Assembly: GCA_963969495.1 (NCBI GenBank)
Contig: OZ018331.1
Span: forward strand, 150,843,264 to 150,907,263
Source: Ceratothoa steindachneri
Lineage: Eukaryota > Arthropoda > Malacostraca > Isopoda > Cymothoidae
DNA length: 64,000 bases
Reading direction: 5' to 3'
A model generated the notes under the pieces. That model was not told the DNA's origin. It made no database searches and worked only from the letters and a program-made list of their open reading frames with translations. Both the position numbers and the translations under genes were made by a program. Below are positions 11,882 through 22,050 of the stretch, piece by piece; position 1 is the first letter of the stretch; every line of letters begins with the position of its first letter.

Positions 11882-14150
11882 CTCGATTTTAAGATGGGAG
11901 AAATGAGTGCCATATTTGATAGATTGAAGGATGAGTGCCCGATTTTAAGGTGGGACATGAGTGCCAGATTTGAAAGATTGAAGGATGATTGTCCTATTTT
12001 AAGGTGGGAGAAATGAGTGCCAGATTTGATAGATTGAAGGATGAGTGCCCGATTTTAAGGTGGGAGAAATGAGTGCCAGATTTGAAAGATTGAAGGATGA
12101 TTGCCCGATTTTAAGGTGGGAAAAATGAGTTCCAGATTTGATAGATTGAAGGATGAGTGCCCGATTTTAAGGTGGGAAAAATGAGTGCCAGATTTGATAG
12201 ATTGAAGGATGAGTGCCCGATTTTAAGGTGGGATAAATGAGTGCCAGATTTGAAAGATTGAAGGATGATTGTCCTATTTTAAGGTGGGAGAAATGAGCTC
12301 CAGGTTTGATAGATTGAAGGATGAGTGCCCGATTTTAAGGTGGGAGAAATGAGGGCCAGTTTTGATAGATTGAAGGATGATTGCCCGATTTTAAGGTGGG
12401 AAAAATAAGTGCCAGATTTGATAGATTGAAGGATGAGTGCCCGATTTTAAGGTGGGAAAAATGAGTGCCAGATTTGATAGATTGAAGGATGAGTGCCCGA
12501 TTTTAAGGTGGGAGAAATGAGTGCCAGATTTGATAGATTGAAGGATGAGTGCCCGATTTTAAGGTGGGAGAAATGAGTGCCAGATTTGATAGAATGAAGG
12601 ATGAGTGCCCGATTTTAAGGTGGGAGAAATGAGTGCCAGATTTGAAAGATTGAAGGATGATTGTCCTATTTTAAGGTGGGAGAAATGAGTGCCAGATTTG
12701 ATAGATTGAAGGATGAGTGCCTGATTTTAAGGTGGGAGAAATGAGTGCCAGATTTGATAGATTGAAGGATGAGTGCCCGATTTTAAGGTGGGAAAAATGA
12801 GTGCCAGATTTGATAGATTGAAGGATGAGTGCCCGATTTTAAGGTGGGAAAAATGAGTGCCAGATTTGATAGATTGAAGGATGAGTGCCCGATTTTAAGG
12901 TGGGAGAAATGAGTGCCAGATTTGAAAGATTGAAGGATGATTGTCCTATTTTAAGGTGGGAGAAATGAGTGCCAGATTTGATAGATTGAAGGATGAGTGC
13001 CCGATTTTAAGGTGGGAAAAATGAGTTCCAGATTTGATAGATTGAAGGATGAGTGCCCGATTTTAAGGTGGGAGAAATGAGTGCCAGATTTGATAGATTG
13101 AAGGATGGGTGCCCGATTTTAAGGTGGGAGAAATGAGTGCCAGATTTGAAAGATTGAAGGATGATTGTCCTATTTTAAGGTGGGAGAAATGAGTGCCAGA
13201 TTTGATAGATTGAAGGATGAGTGCCCGATTTTAAGGTGGGAGAAATGGGTGCCAGATTTGATAGATTGAAGGATGAGTGCCCGATTTTAAGGTGGGAAAA
13301 ATGAGTGCCAGATTTGATAGATTGAAGGATGAGTGCCCGATTTTAAGGTGGGAGAAATGAGTGCCAGATTTGAAAGATTGAAGGATGATTGCCCGATTTT
13401 AAGGTGGGAGAAATGAATGCCAGATTTGATAGATTGAAGGATGATTGCCCGATTTTAAGGTGGGAGAAATGAGTGCCAGATTTGAAAGATTGAAGGATGA
13501 GTGCCCGATTTTAAGGTGGGAAAAATGAGTGCCAGATTTGATAGATTGAAGGATGAGTGCCCGATTTTAAGGTGGGAAAAATGAGTGCCAGATTTGATAG
13601 ATTGAAGGATGAGTGCCCGATTTTAAGGTGGGAGAAATGAGTGCCAGATTTGAAAGATTGAAGGATGATTGTCCTATTTTAAGGTAGGAGAAATGAGTGC
13701 CAGATTTGATAGATTGAAGGATGAGTGCCCGATTTTAAGGTGGGAGAAATGAGTGCCAGATTTGAAAGATTGAAGGATGATTGTCCTATTTTAAGGTAGG
13801 AGAAATGAGTGCCAGATTTGAAAGATTGAAGGATGATTGCCCGATTTTAAGGTGAGATAAATGAGTGCCAGATTTGAAACATTGAAGGATGAATGCCCGA
13901 TTTTCAGGAGTGGAGAAATGAGTGCCAGATTTGAAAGATTGAAGGATGATTGCCCGATTTAAAGGTAGAATAAATGAGTGCGCCAGATTTGAAAGATTGA
14001 AGGATGATTGCCCTATTTTAATGTGGGAGAAATGAGTGCCAGATTTGAAAGATTGAAGAATGAGTGCCCGATTTTAAGGTGGGAAAATGAGTCCCAGTTT
14101 TGAAGGATTGAAGGATAAGTGCCCGTTTTTCAGGGGTGGAGACATGATTG
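11882..14150. repeat. Satellite core block III
   Basis: The same markers appear again: GCTCG (11881), AGGGCCAGTT (12352) and AGGAGTGGAG (13906). The offset from block II is 2241 for the middle marker and 2465 for the last, a difference of 224, exactly four units. Block III therefore carries a four-unit insertion, around 12.95-13.2 kb. The array ends in decayed units. Confidence 0.8.
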
Positions 14151-14464
14151 CCAGATGTTTTGGGTGAAGACATGAGTACCATATGTTGCATTTTCCCTTT
14201 GGTTGCCGGGTTCGATTTCCGGCGCAAATACTCAACCACAATACCGCTGGTTCTTCCATCCTCCATTTGCACACAATACATCACTCTTCCATTTACGGAA
14301 TCCGCTGAAAGTGTTTCTAATCCATACTTCCCAGGCGTGCGACGATTACCTGTCCCATGAGCCACCCGACTCTCGCTTATCGGTGGGAAACGCAGTGGTA
14401 CCGCCCTAACTGCACCGCGCCCCACCCCTACACGGATCAACCACTGCGATGGTCTGATCTCCAT
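14018..14464 (-). other. Unrecognised 148-codon frame over the satellite edge
   Basis: An open frame starts at 14464 on the minus strand and runs into the degenerate end of the satellite. The first 90 or so residues come from non-satellite DNA and include GRVMYCVQMEDGRTSG. The tail is translated satellite. I do not recognise the protein. A T-arm-like palindrome with a B-box-type loop lies inside it on the plus strand (about 14204-14222), which points to repeat DNA rather than an exon. Confidence 0.2.
14204..14222 (+). repeat. tRNA T-arm / B-box-like motif
   Basis: GCCGG-GTTCGATT-TCCGGC forms a five-base stem around a GTTCGATT loop, the pattern of a tRNA T arm and RNA polymerase III B box. 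No convincing A box lies at the right distance upstream, so this is probably a SINE or tRNA remnant. Confidence 0.4.
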
Positions 14465-14993
14465 TTCATTTTTATCATCTGGGGGGGGGGCGCATTTAAT
14501 AATAATAATAATAATGATAACATAAATCGTGGATGAAGGTTCGAGGTCGTAACAATCCCCCCCCCCCCCTTCGTTTACGGACCTTTGAAAGGGTCAGACT
14601 TTTGTTGAACCAATATTGGCTGTCACCTTTTAGGTCAGAGGTCTCCAAAGTGATTTATATCGACCCCTGAGGGCCGATGAGACTATTCTAGGGTTCGATT
14701 AATGCTAAGGAGGGGCAATTGACCTTTTAGGGGTCAAAAGGAGACATTTGAATAAGAATTTAAAATAGAATCATTTGCTGTTAATTTTTAATGAAATTTC
14801 CGCGATTTTGACTAAAACTGTCAAGATCTGAGGCTTTAGTGTTGGGGGGAGAGGGGCATGAAAAACCAAGGAGAGCACACACCCTCTCTTTGTAGAGCTC
14901 TACAAAGCACTGTGGCACTGTCGTGAGTGCCGCCCTGGTTGTAACTTGTGTTTGACCTGTGCGGCTGTACGTATGTGTTCGCAATCCACACAT

Positions 14994-15029
14994 CATTGCA
15001 TAACAGTGGTCCCACACTGTTATGCAATG
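14994..15029. repeat. Perfect 15-bp inverted repeat
   Basis: CATTGCATAACAGTG and its exact complement are separated by six bases (GTCCCA). It lies in the left subterminal region of the hAT element, upstream of the transposase remnant. It may be a foldback structure or a binding-site palindrome. Confidence 0.8.
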
Positions 15030-15569
15030 CTTCCAGGTGTACGATATGGCATTATTTATTTTATAAACATATAAATAATCAAAAATACGCAAAAAAACAC
15101 GGATTCTATCCGCAATATGCCAGGCGTGGCTGCAGTCCTTTTCAAAACTTTGCCCCGACGCGTCTTTAAATTTGCTTGAAGTTAAAAAAAAAAACACGCT
15201 CTGTCATCTCATAACTTAAATATTGAGAGTAGAAAACGCATTAAACTCAATTTTGATTTATTTTGAAATTCCAGACGAACTCTCTTTTTAAAGATATTTT
15301 AATCTTGTTCTTTTATTGTCATAATATTAACGTTAGAACATAAACCGGTAATTAAGCAAATTGGTAAATTATAGTGCCTGTCGACTGGCAGCTATTCTAG
15401 AATCTTGAATGAACGTGTTTCGTTTTCGTTCTGTTCTGTTTTGGTTTGCTGGCAGGTTAAGACTTGAGAGTGAAATGAGTGAGGACAACCAGTGTATACT
15501 TAACGTTCTTAGTTATCGGTTTGATGTGCGAACCTATAGCTGTGCATTTACTATTAAAGTTGCCCATTT

Positions 15570-17090
15570 CTAATGGGCACAATGGCGGCCACTAATGCTA
15601 AGAAGTGCATAGAATTTTCACATGAGTATTTGAAATTTGGTTTCGTCCCTTCGTTTACTAATGAAACAATGCCCATGTGTTTGCTATGCGAAAAGACTTT
15701 CAGCATGATGCCATGAAACCCGCGAAAATGAAAGACCACCTTGAAAGGATTTATTCGGATAAGAAAAATAAAAATCATGATTATTTTAAAATTCTGAAAG
15801 AGAAATTAAGAACTCAGCCAAATTAAAATAAAAAATTGAAAGCATCTACCAATGCTGATAGTGAAGAACGACTGAAGACATCATACACCATCTCTTTTAA
15901 TATAACAAAGGAAAACCGTATACTATTGGTGAAGAGATCATAATACCAGCAATAAAAGATATGGTTGAAAATGTTATGAAGAAAGTCTCTCTGCCTGTTC
16001 TAAAATGTGTACCATTAAGTGCAAATACAGTGCAACGACGCATTGAGGACATGGCCGATGATGTGGAGAGAACTTTGACCTCTGAGCTTCAGCATTGCAA
16101 GTTTTCTATTCAACTCGATGAATCAACTTTTGGCAATTGTGAGGTTCATTGTATAGTCCAAGCCTGAAGTGCATTGTTAACGAATTTTGATTTGCTAAAT
16201 ACCTTAAAGATGACGCAAAAGGTGAGACAATTTTTCTATATTTAGAAAATTATTTGAAGAAACAATGTTCCCCTCGGGAATATTACTCCAGTGGCTACTG
16301 GTGGTGCACCAGCAATGGTTGGCCGTTACAGAGGATTTTCCATCTTTCTGAAGGAAATGGTTTCTACTTTCTAATGTACGTACTGTTCACTGTGTTTTAC
16401 ACAGAAACCATCTTGTAGCCAAGAAACTCAGTGGTGAACTGTAAAATGCCTTAAAAGTGTGTATCAGGTCAATAAATAAAATTAAAGCTCATCCTCTCAA
16501 TTCGCGACTGTTTGCAATGTTAGGTGAAGAAAATGATGAAACTTTAAACCAACTGCTTTTGCACACTGAGGTGTAAGGTGGTTGTCAAGAGGTGATAGCC
16601 CGCAAAGACTTGTTTACTTGAATGACTCAGCTATAGAGATTCTTGCAAATGTGGACCCATCACTAGGTGACGAGTTAAAAATGTGTAAGAACCATCTGCT
16701 CTGTTTGGCAGAGCTTTATTAAAAATTTAATGAAGTACAGAAACGTTTGCAAGCTAAAGATGTTAGAATTATTCAAGCTCGAACAATCCTAATAGACTTC
16801 CAAGTCAAAATAGAAGCTAAATCCTTGTTGGAGCAACGTAAATACTGCTACTTAAATACCTCAAGCTTAGAGCAGCGGCTGAACCTTTTTTACTTGCGTT
16901 CCCAAGTTCATACATGGTTGAGACTGGTTTTAGCCACGCAAATGCAGTTTTATCAAAACAGAGAAACAGGCTCAACCTGGAAGAACGTGGTGATTTACGG
17001 CCAAAACTCACCAATTTTCTACCGAATATCTTTCTGCTGCTCATCAAGCACATCTTTCCAATTAATGATGTCAACTACTTCAATAAAAAG
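15570..17090 (+). pseudogene. hAT transposase (ZBED5/FAM200-like), broken
   Basis: hAT transposases cut and paste their element through an RNase H-like core with a C-terminal dimerisation region. The pieces appear in order across all three frames. The first is a BED-type zinc finger with CLLCEKTF, KPAKMKDHLER and a missing second histidine. Next are FSIQLDEST (about 16105) and CVLHRNHLVAKKLSGEL (about 16393). Then come a helical stretch containing NSRLFAMLGEENDE and the conserved HTEV...RWLSRG motif (about 16560-16602), interrupted by a two-base insertion. The last recognisable residues are around 17070. At least six frame breaks or stops are needed to join them. The surrounding termini match this family. 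Identification of the superfamily is firm; the subfamily is inferred from wording of the motifs alone. Confidence 0.85.
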
Positions 17091-17929
17091 GTATATTAAT
17101 ATATTTTTAATGTATTTAATATTAGGCGCCAAATGACAGCAAACAGTTTCTCCCTTTTTTATTACCCAATCTAATATTTTATACGACATATTCATTTATC
17201 ATACTGTATTTCCACCTATTTCGATACGTCTGAACAACCTCTATGGGTAAATTTCAACATTATGTTCATAATTTCGCTAATTTTCCATGATTTCCACAAT
17301 GAAAGTAAACAGGGATTTCTTTTTCCCCCTCATATTTAATCATTTAATGGGAGATATTTACAAAGGTGAGGGACACAACAAATTTCGTGGGGTTCGGTAT
17401 GCAATTTTCCTTATTGATGTACATCCGAATTGCCACATGAACTTAATTTCTATTTATGTATTTATTTTCAAGTACTTTCCTGGGGGTCGATGAGTCCAAG
17501 ATTCCATGAAGAGGTCAATGGGCTAAAAAGTTTGGGGATCCCTGTTTTAGACTCAGGGATTGCTGAATGGATTATGCCCCACGTCTATTGATCTCGGTGC
17601 AGGGAGTCGTGCGTTCCGTCCAGTGATCTCGGTGGGAGCATTTGATTCTATCCCGGTCCCTTGACCGCTGTGTTTGTGATGTGTGGTGTGTATGCCTACT
17701 TGTGCTTCGTATGTAAGTAAGTGCGCCCTCGACTGCAGATTAATGCATATGTTCTATCAACGACAGACTTGACGGATTTGGAATTGCCCGTTATAGGTAG
17801 AGTTGCTACTGGAAAGGGGCGAAGGCCATTGGTGCTCAGTGGGGGAAAAGTATGAAGTGAATAAAAGAACATAAGAAAAGGAATCTGCCAAAGGATAATT
17901 AATAGCTTATAAAGACAGCACCTGTTTTA

Positions 17930-18875
17930 ATCACCCAGTTCAATCCCACATTACATCCTTATCCATAAATCTATCAATCTATTCTTAAAACTCCGCAGGA
18001 AGGACGTTTCTACCACATGACCACTGAGCCGAGCCTATTCCATTCATCTACCACTCGATTTGTTAACCAATTTCTACCAATCTCTTTCTTAAACCTAAAC
18101 TCGTCCAGCTTAAACCTATTGCTAAGTGACTTATCTTGTTCACTAAAAATAAGAACCTCACCTATGTCTCCCCTATTATAACATTTTACCCTCTTGAAGA
18201 CGTCAAACAAGTCCTCAAACTCTTCTCCTTTCCAATGTATGTAGATTTAACCCCCTAAGCCTTTTACCATAATGTAAGCTCCTCAACCCATGAATCATTT
18301 TAGTCATCCTCCTTAGCACAGCCTCAAGCAAAGCAAATATCCTTCCTATAATATGTTGACCAAAATCGGACTGCATAGTCAAGATGAGGCCTAACTAATG
18401 CCAGGTACAGTTTGACAAGAACACCAGCACTCCTATTACTTACACTCGTCCCAATAAAACCCAATACCCTATCAGCTCTATTCCTAGCACTTCTGCACTG
18501 CTTTCTAGGCCAGAGGTCAGAACTTACCAGGATACCTAAGTTTCTTTCGCATTCTGACCTTCCTAAAACTTCCCCTTTCAGTTTCTAATTATTCAGTGGA
18601 TTACACCTACCTCTACTTAGTAGACTACAGTTGCTTATGTAAAATTCCATTTGACATTTCTCTTCTCATTGTGATAGTATGGTTAATTCATCTTGTAACA
18701 GCTCCGCATCGGAATCAGACATAATCCTACCTAACAGCGTCATCTGCAAATTACTCAGGTCGCTATTTATACCTCTGCCGAGATCATTAATATAAATCAA
18801 GAACAAAAACGGCCCCAACATCGACCCCTGAGGAACCCCAATGGTTACATTCCCCCACTCAGGTTTAATCCCATC
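17930..18875 (-). pseudogene. LINE reverse transcriptase, C-terminal segment
   Basis: This is the catalytic and thumb part of a non-LTR reverse transcriptase. Reading the minus strand, KPEWGNVTIGVPQGS leads into LGPFLFLIYINDL. Next comes the FADD active-site motif (about 18740), whose frame is shifted by one base. Then follow LTILSQW, the HLDYAVQFWS motif (about 18375) and a C-terminal tail (18010-18210) with EQDKS, FRFKKEIGRNW and NRVVDEWNRL, characteristic of this LINE type. Several stops and frameshifts separate the blocks. It continues the protein that is interrupted by the Tc1-type element at 18876. Confidence 0.85.
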
Positions 18876-18877
18876 TA

Positions 18878-20453
18878 CACTACCGAGTAAAATAAGAGAA
18901 CGATTTTTCTTTATTAAAATATTTCCATGGTACATAAAGGAATGCATTTAATATATTTTATGAAGATTTCATATGATACAATCGTGTATTCAAGATATTA
19001 TATTAAATAAACTAACAAATTAAAATATTGACACGTGCAAAATAAGAGAATGATAATTCACAGAATTGCTTCGTAAGCAAATACACCAGAAACAAAGCTA
19101 GATTTGACAAAGATGAAACTTAAAACACATGATAAGAGGTGTTGAAGCCTTTGTTTTCTATTACTTCTGCGCATTAATGGCACCAGGAACTCTCCAGTTT
19201 CTTGCAAACTCCTGGTTTTATTTTGTTCCATTCTTGCTCAATTTTGGTCCCTAAATCCGTCAAGAGTTGAGAGCTGCTGTGTCTCCAACGATCTTCTATA
19301 GATTCTCAATTGGGTTCATGTCCAGGCTCTGTCTGAGCAGACCACTTCGATATCTTCTCTTTCCAAATAGTAGTATTTTACTCGCTTTGCACTATGGCAT
19401 GACGCGTTGTCCTGCATAAATAGTGCTGGCTGGTTCAGAGATGCCCGGAGTGAAAGTATAACATGTTGTTGTACGAGGTTTAGGTACACATTCACATTTA
19501 CTGTTCCAATCATTCGTACTAGTGGACAAACTCCCCCAGATGAAAACATCCCGCATATCATGGCGATGCCTCCCCCATGCTTGGCAGACTTTTTAACACC
19601 TTTATGGTTAAATCTGTCACCTGCAGCACGTCTAACAAAGCGTCTGCCATCAGATCAAACTAAATTAAATTTACTTTGGTCGCAGAAATGAATTCTCTCC
19701 CACTCTTCATCCCCCCAAACCACATGGGCTTCAGCATATTCGAGTCTCGCCTTCTGCTTCTTCTTACTGATGGTTGGTTTGGTCGCTGGAAAACGAGCTT
19801 TTACACCAGACGCATCGAGGCGACGGGACACTGTGAAACGGCTCACCAGTTTACGACTATTGGTCCTAACTTTTGCAGAAATTACTGTTGCAGTCCCTAA
19901 GAGATCCTTCATAGAGAAGTGCCTAATAGCTCTGTCTTCTCGGACGGTGGTTATGCGGGGTCGACCGACATTTACAGGAGATTTATAGGTTTTGTTTTCA
20001 TTGTATATAAGTTTAGAACGCGCGAAATCACACTCTTGGACGTTCCTACCTCTCTTGAAATCGCAGAAAAAGTCCTGCCCGAAGTCGTCAAGCGAATAAT
20101 TCTCTGACGGAGCTCAGGAGTCACTTTCACCTGTGGCGGCATCTCTGCAGAGAGTGAGTACGACACCAATGGCTGTTGTACACTTCTTACCCACTGAGCA
20201 AAATGTTGCCAGATGATTTCGAGAAACTTCTAGAATGTTCCTGAAAAAATTCTTCTCGTATTCAAAACGTGTTAATATTTAATTTTATTAATTAAGTATA
20301 ATACCTTAAATACACGATTGTATCATATGAAATGTTCGTAAAATATATTAAATTCATTCCTGTATGTACCATGGAAATTTCATTTACCTACTCAACATAT
20401 TTTTGCAAATATTTTAATAAAGGAAAATCGATCTCTTATTTTTCTCTCTAGTG
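18878..20453 (-). mobile_element. Tc1/mariner-superfamily element, Tc1-like, 1576 bp
   Basis: The element is flanked by TA at 18876-18877 and 20454-20455. Its ends are inverted repeats: the left begins CACTACCGAGTAAAATAAG and the right, inverted, begins CACTAGAGAG then AAAAATAAGAG. A longer inner pair includes CCATGGTACAT and CATATGATACAATCGTGTA on both sides. It carries a minus-strand transposase pseudogene and sits inside a LINE reverse transcriptase. Confidence 0.9.
19240..20170 (-). pseudogene. Tc1-like transposase, broken
   Basis: Tc1 transposases bind their inverted repeats through paired helix-turn-helix domains and cut with a DDE/D triad. The N-terminal helix-turn-helix is visible (20150-19972: TPELRQRIIRL, then SKSVISRVL). 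A second block (19912-19655) holds the linker and HFCDQSKFNL, containing the first catalytic aspartate. A third (19561-19316) has the tryptophan-lacking GMFSSGGVCPL variant and MQDNASCHSA with the second aspartate. The downstream NPIENL-type motif is present only after a frameshift near 19315. At least three frame breaks make it non-functional. Total length fits a roughly 340-residue Tc1 protein. Confidence 0.88.
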
Positions 20454-20455
20454 TA

Positions 20456-20998
20456 TACTAACTCTTAACTGTCTGTCAATAAACAACGACTGAATCCACC
20501 TAAAATTCCTTCCATCGATCCCATGCACTTTAACCATATTCAAATGTCGCAAGTGTGGTTGGCACCCAGTCGAAAGCCTTACCAAAATCCAAGTAAACAA
20601 TATCGCAATTCTCACACCTATCGGCAACATCGTACACCTTTCTATAAAAAATGGATAGTAAATTAGTTAAACACGATTTACTCCTAGTAAAGCCGCTTTG
20701 AGGTCCCATAATCAACTTATGTTTATATTAGTGATGCCTAATAGATTTCGCTATTACATATTCCATCATTTTCCCACCTGTGATGTCAAACTCACTAGCC
20801 GGTAATTAGACATTCATTTTATCCCTCTTCTTAAAGATCATCACAATAGCTTTCTTTTACGCCATTAGTGCAATGCCAGTCTTTAAAACGATTTTATAAA
20901 TATAGATGCTAGATAGAGACTTACTTTCATATCTTTACATTCCTTCAAAATTTGATGGGAAATCTCGTCAGGGCCCGGTGCTTTACTAGATCTAATTC
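20456..20998 (-). pseudogene. LINE reverse transcriptase, fingers and palm segment
   Basis: On the minus strand the motifs run SSKAPGPDEIS (about 20985), then GFTRSKSCLTNLL. After these come ENCDIVYLDFGKAFD with the first catalytic aspartate, HGIDGRNFRWIQS and finally RQLRVS at the Tc1 insertion point. Stops and one frameshift near 20560 break the frame. The segment joins the part at 17930-18875 once the Tc1-type element is ignored. It joins the short piece at 21889-22050 once the mariner is ignored. Confidence 0.87.
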
Positions 20999-21000
20999 TA

Positions 21001-21886
21001 TCAGGTTGAGTCATACGTAACTTCCGTTTTTGGGAAATATATTTATTCATGAATAGCTGAACAATTCAATAATATCAATTCATAATCTATTCGCCATTTT
21101 TGTCAATCACCTCTTGCCATTTATCAGGTAGCTTGTTGATTCTTCTAACGTAAAATTCAGCTGGTTTTGAGTTCAAGTTGTCCACGAATAATTTTTTCTG
21201 GTCTTCTTGAGATATTATTTTTACTATTCGGAGGATTTTGTAGTGAACAAAAACCATGGAAATCACTTGGTGCAAGGTCTGGTGAATATGATGGATGGGG
21301 TAGAACAGACCAGCCTTAAGTCCAATATCTTTTTCTGCGTGATTATCTGTTTTTTTGGTCTTGCGTTTTATCATTAAGAAGCACGACGTGTCTCCTGTTG
21401 AGGAGTGCAGGGCGTTTTCTTAAAAGATTTTCATCCACATGTTTAGCTGTTGACAGTATAAGTTTGCATTCCACCAGTTCTCTTAAGACGTCTTCATCGA
21501 AGTCTGATAATCGTCCTGGTGTTGGCTCATCTGTCAATGATTGATCCCCAGAACGAAACTGTGAAAACCAATTTCAGTCTTGGCCATCAGTAATGGCACG
21601 TTGGCCATAGACACTCCAAATTTTCTTTGGTGTTTCTGAAGCGTTTTTGTTATTCTCAAACTGACATAACATCACATGTCGAATATTCTCTTCTAGTCCC
21701 TTCATTTTAGGGCATGATATTTTAGTTTAAATTATGATTCACACTTGTTTACTGCTGAGGTAAGAATGAGCGATGAACGCTCTTTCTAAATAGGTAATTT
21801 ACGGTTAAGATTAAAACACTGGAAGTTCGAAATGCGCCGTTACATTTTGCTTCACATAAACGCAAATTACTTATGACACAACCTGA
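21001..21886 (-). mobile_element. Internally deleted mariner element, 886 bp
   Basis: Flanked by TA at 20999-21000 and 21887-21888. The termini match as inverted repeats: the left begins TCAGGTTGAGTCATACGTAA and the right, inverted, begins TCAGGTTGTGTCATAAGTAA. Full mariners are about 1.3 kb, so some 0.4 kb has been lost. It is inserted in a LINE reverse transcriptase. Confidence 0.9.
21087..21715 (-). pseudogene. mariner transposase remnant
   Basis: Mariner transposases use a DDD triad to excise and insert at TA. The remnant begins near 21700 with an N-terminal helix-turn-helix region. It continues through TPGRLSDFDEDVLRELVE (21525-21470) and jumps directly to RPALLNRRHVVLLND (about 21414-21370), so most of the central catalytic domain is deleted. 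The C-terminal part (21255-21090) has SKPAEFYVRRINKLPDKWQ and ends VIDKNGE, the usual mariner C-terminus. The histidine-aspartate-asparagine motif is degraded. The two halves are in different frames. Confidence 0.87.
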
Positions 21887-21888
21887 TA

Positions 21889-22050
21889 TTTCTTTTGAAA
21901 CTTATCTCCTTAGTAATTAAGATATCCTCCAATATCAACCTTACTACCCCTGAAGATCAAGATCCCATCTGTTGCAATTCGATTATGTTCGAGTATAAAT
22001 ACTGAAAAAAATACTTATTTAATATCTAAGCCATTTTATCGCCGCTCACT
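21889..22050 (-). pseudogene. LINE reverse transcriptase, N-terminal fragment
   Basis: Reading the minus strand, a block of LNKYFFSIYTR type (about 22018-21985) is followed by DILITKEISFKRN, which runs to the mariner insertion point and continues as RIRSSKAPGP on its other side. This wording matches the region just before the reverse transcriptase domain in the same LINE type. The fragment is short and the upstream limit is uncertain. Confidence 0.65.

Larger units (their letters stand above)
4767..14185. repeat. 56-bp satellite array, about 168 units
   Basis: Near-continuous head-to-tail repetition of a 56 bp unit over 9.4 kb. Each unit is a diverged dimer of two 28 bp halves. Both halves start with ATGAGTGCC followed by (C/A)GATTT. 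The first half ends TTAAGGTGGGAGA and the second ends GATAGATTGAAG. Most units differ by one to four bases. Unit variants recur at fixed spacings and reveal larger blocks. Units decay at the right edge from about 14085 to 14185. The unit length is not a multiple of three and TGA recurs in the motif, so the array is not coding; short minus-strand frames inside it arise where a stop happens to be mutated. It resembles a satellite or large minisatellite. I do not recognise the family. Confidence 0.97.
14636..17544 (+). mobile_element. Decayed hAT transposon with terminal repeats
   Basis: The left end reads CAGAGGTCTCCAAAG and the right end, inverted, reads CAGGGATCCCCAAAC, a typical hAT terminus. 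Subterminal similarity continues, with CGACCCC and ATTGACC motifs on both sides. The flanking eight bases are TTTTAGGT on the left (14628-14635) and TTTTAGAC on the right (17545-17552), a decayed 8 bp target duplication. Inside is a transposase pseudogene of the ZBED5/FAM200-like type. The element is 2909 bp. Many frameshifts show that it is dead. Confidence 0.85.
17560..22050 (-). mobile_element. CR1/Jockey-group LINE with two nested DNA transposons
   Basis: Reverse transcriptase motifs run on the minus strand from about 22050 down to 17930, followed by a probable 3' UTR to about 17.6 kb. A mariner element (21001-21886) and a Tc1-type element (18878-20453) interrupt it, each at a duplicated TA. 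Removing each element with one TA brings the flanking reverse transcriptase back into frame. The 5' end, with any endonuclease and ORF1, is absent, so the copy is 5' truncated. The YLDFxKAFD and VPQGS-LGPLLF signatures resemble CR1, Rex1 or Daphne-type LINEs; the clade is uncertain. Confidence 0.8.

Noticed and set aside
4767..14185. CRISPR-like array
   Set aside because: Units are head-to-tail with no unique spacers, no cas genes are nearby, and the context is eukaryotic. It is a satellite.
15570..17090. Domesticated ZBED-type host gene
   Set aside because: Multiple frameshifts and stops, and its position between hAT termini with a target duplication, show a dead transposon rather than a host gene.
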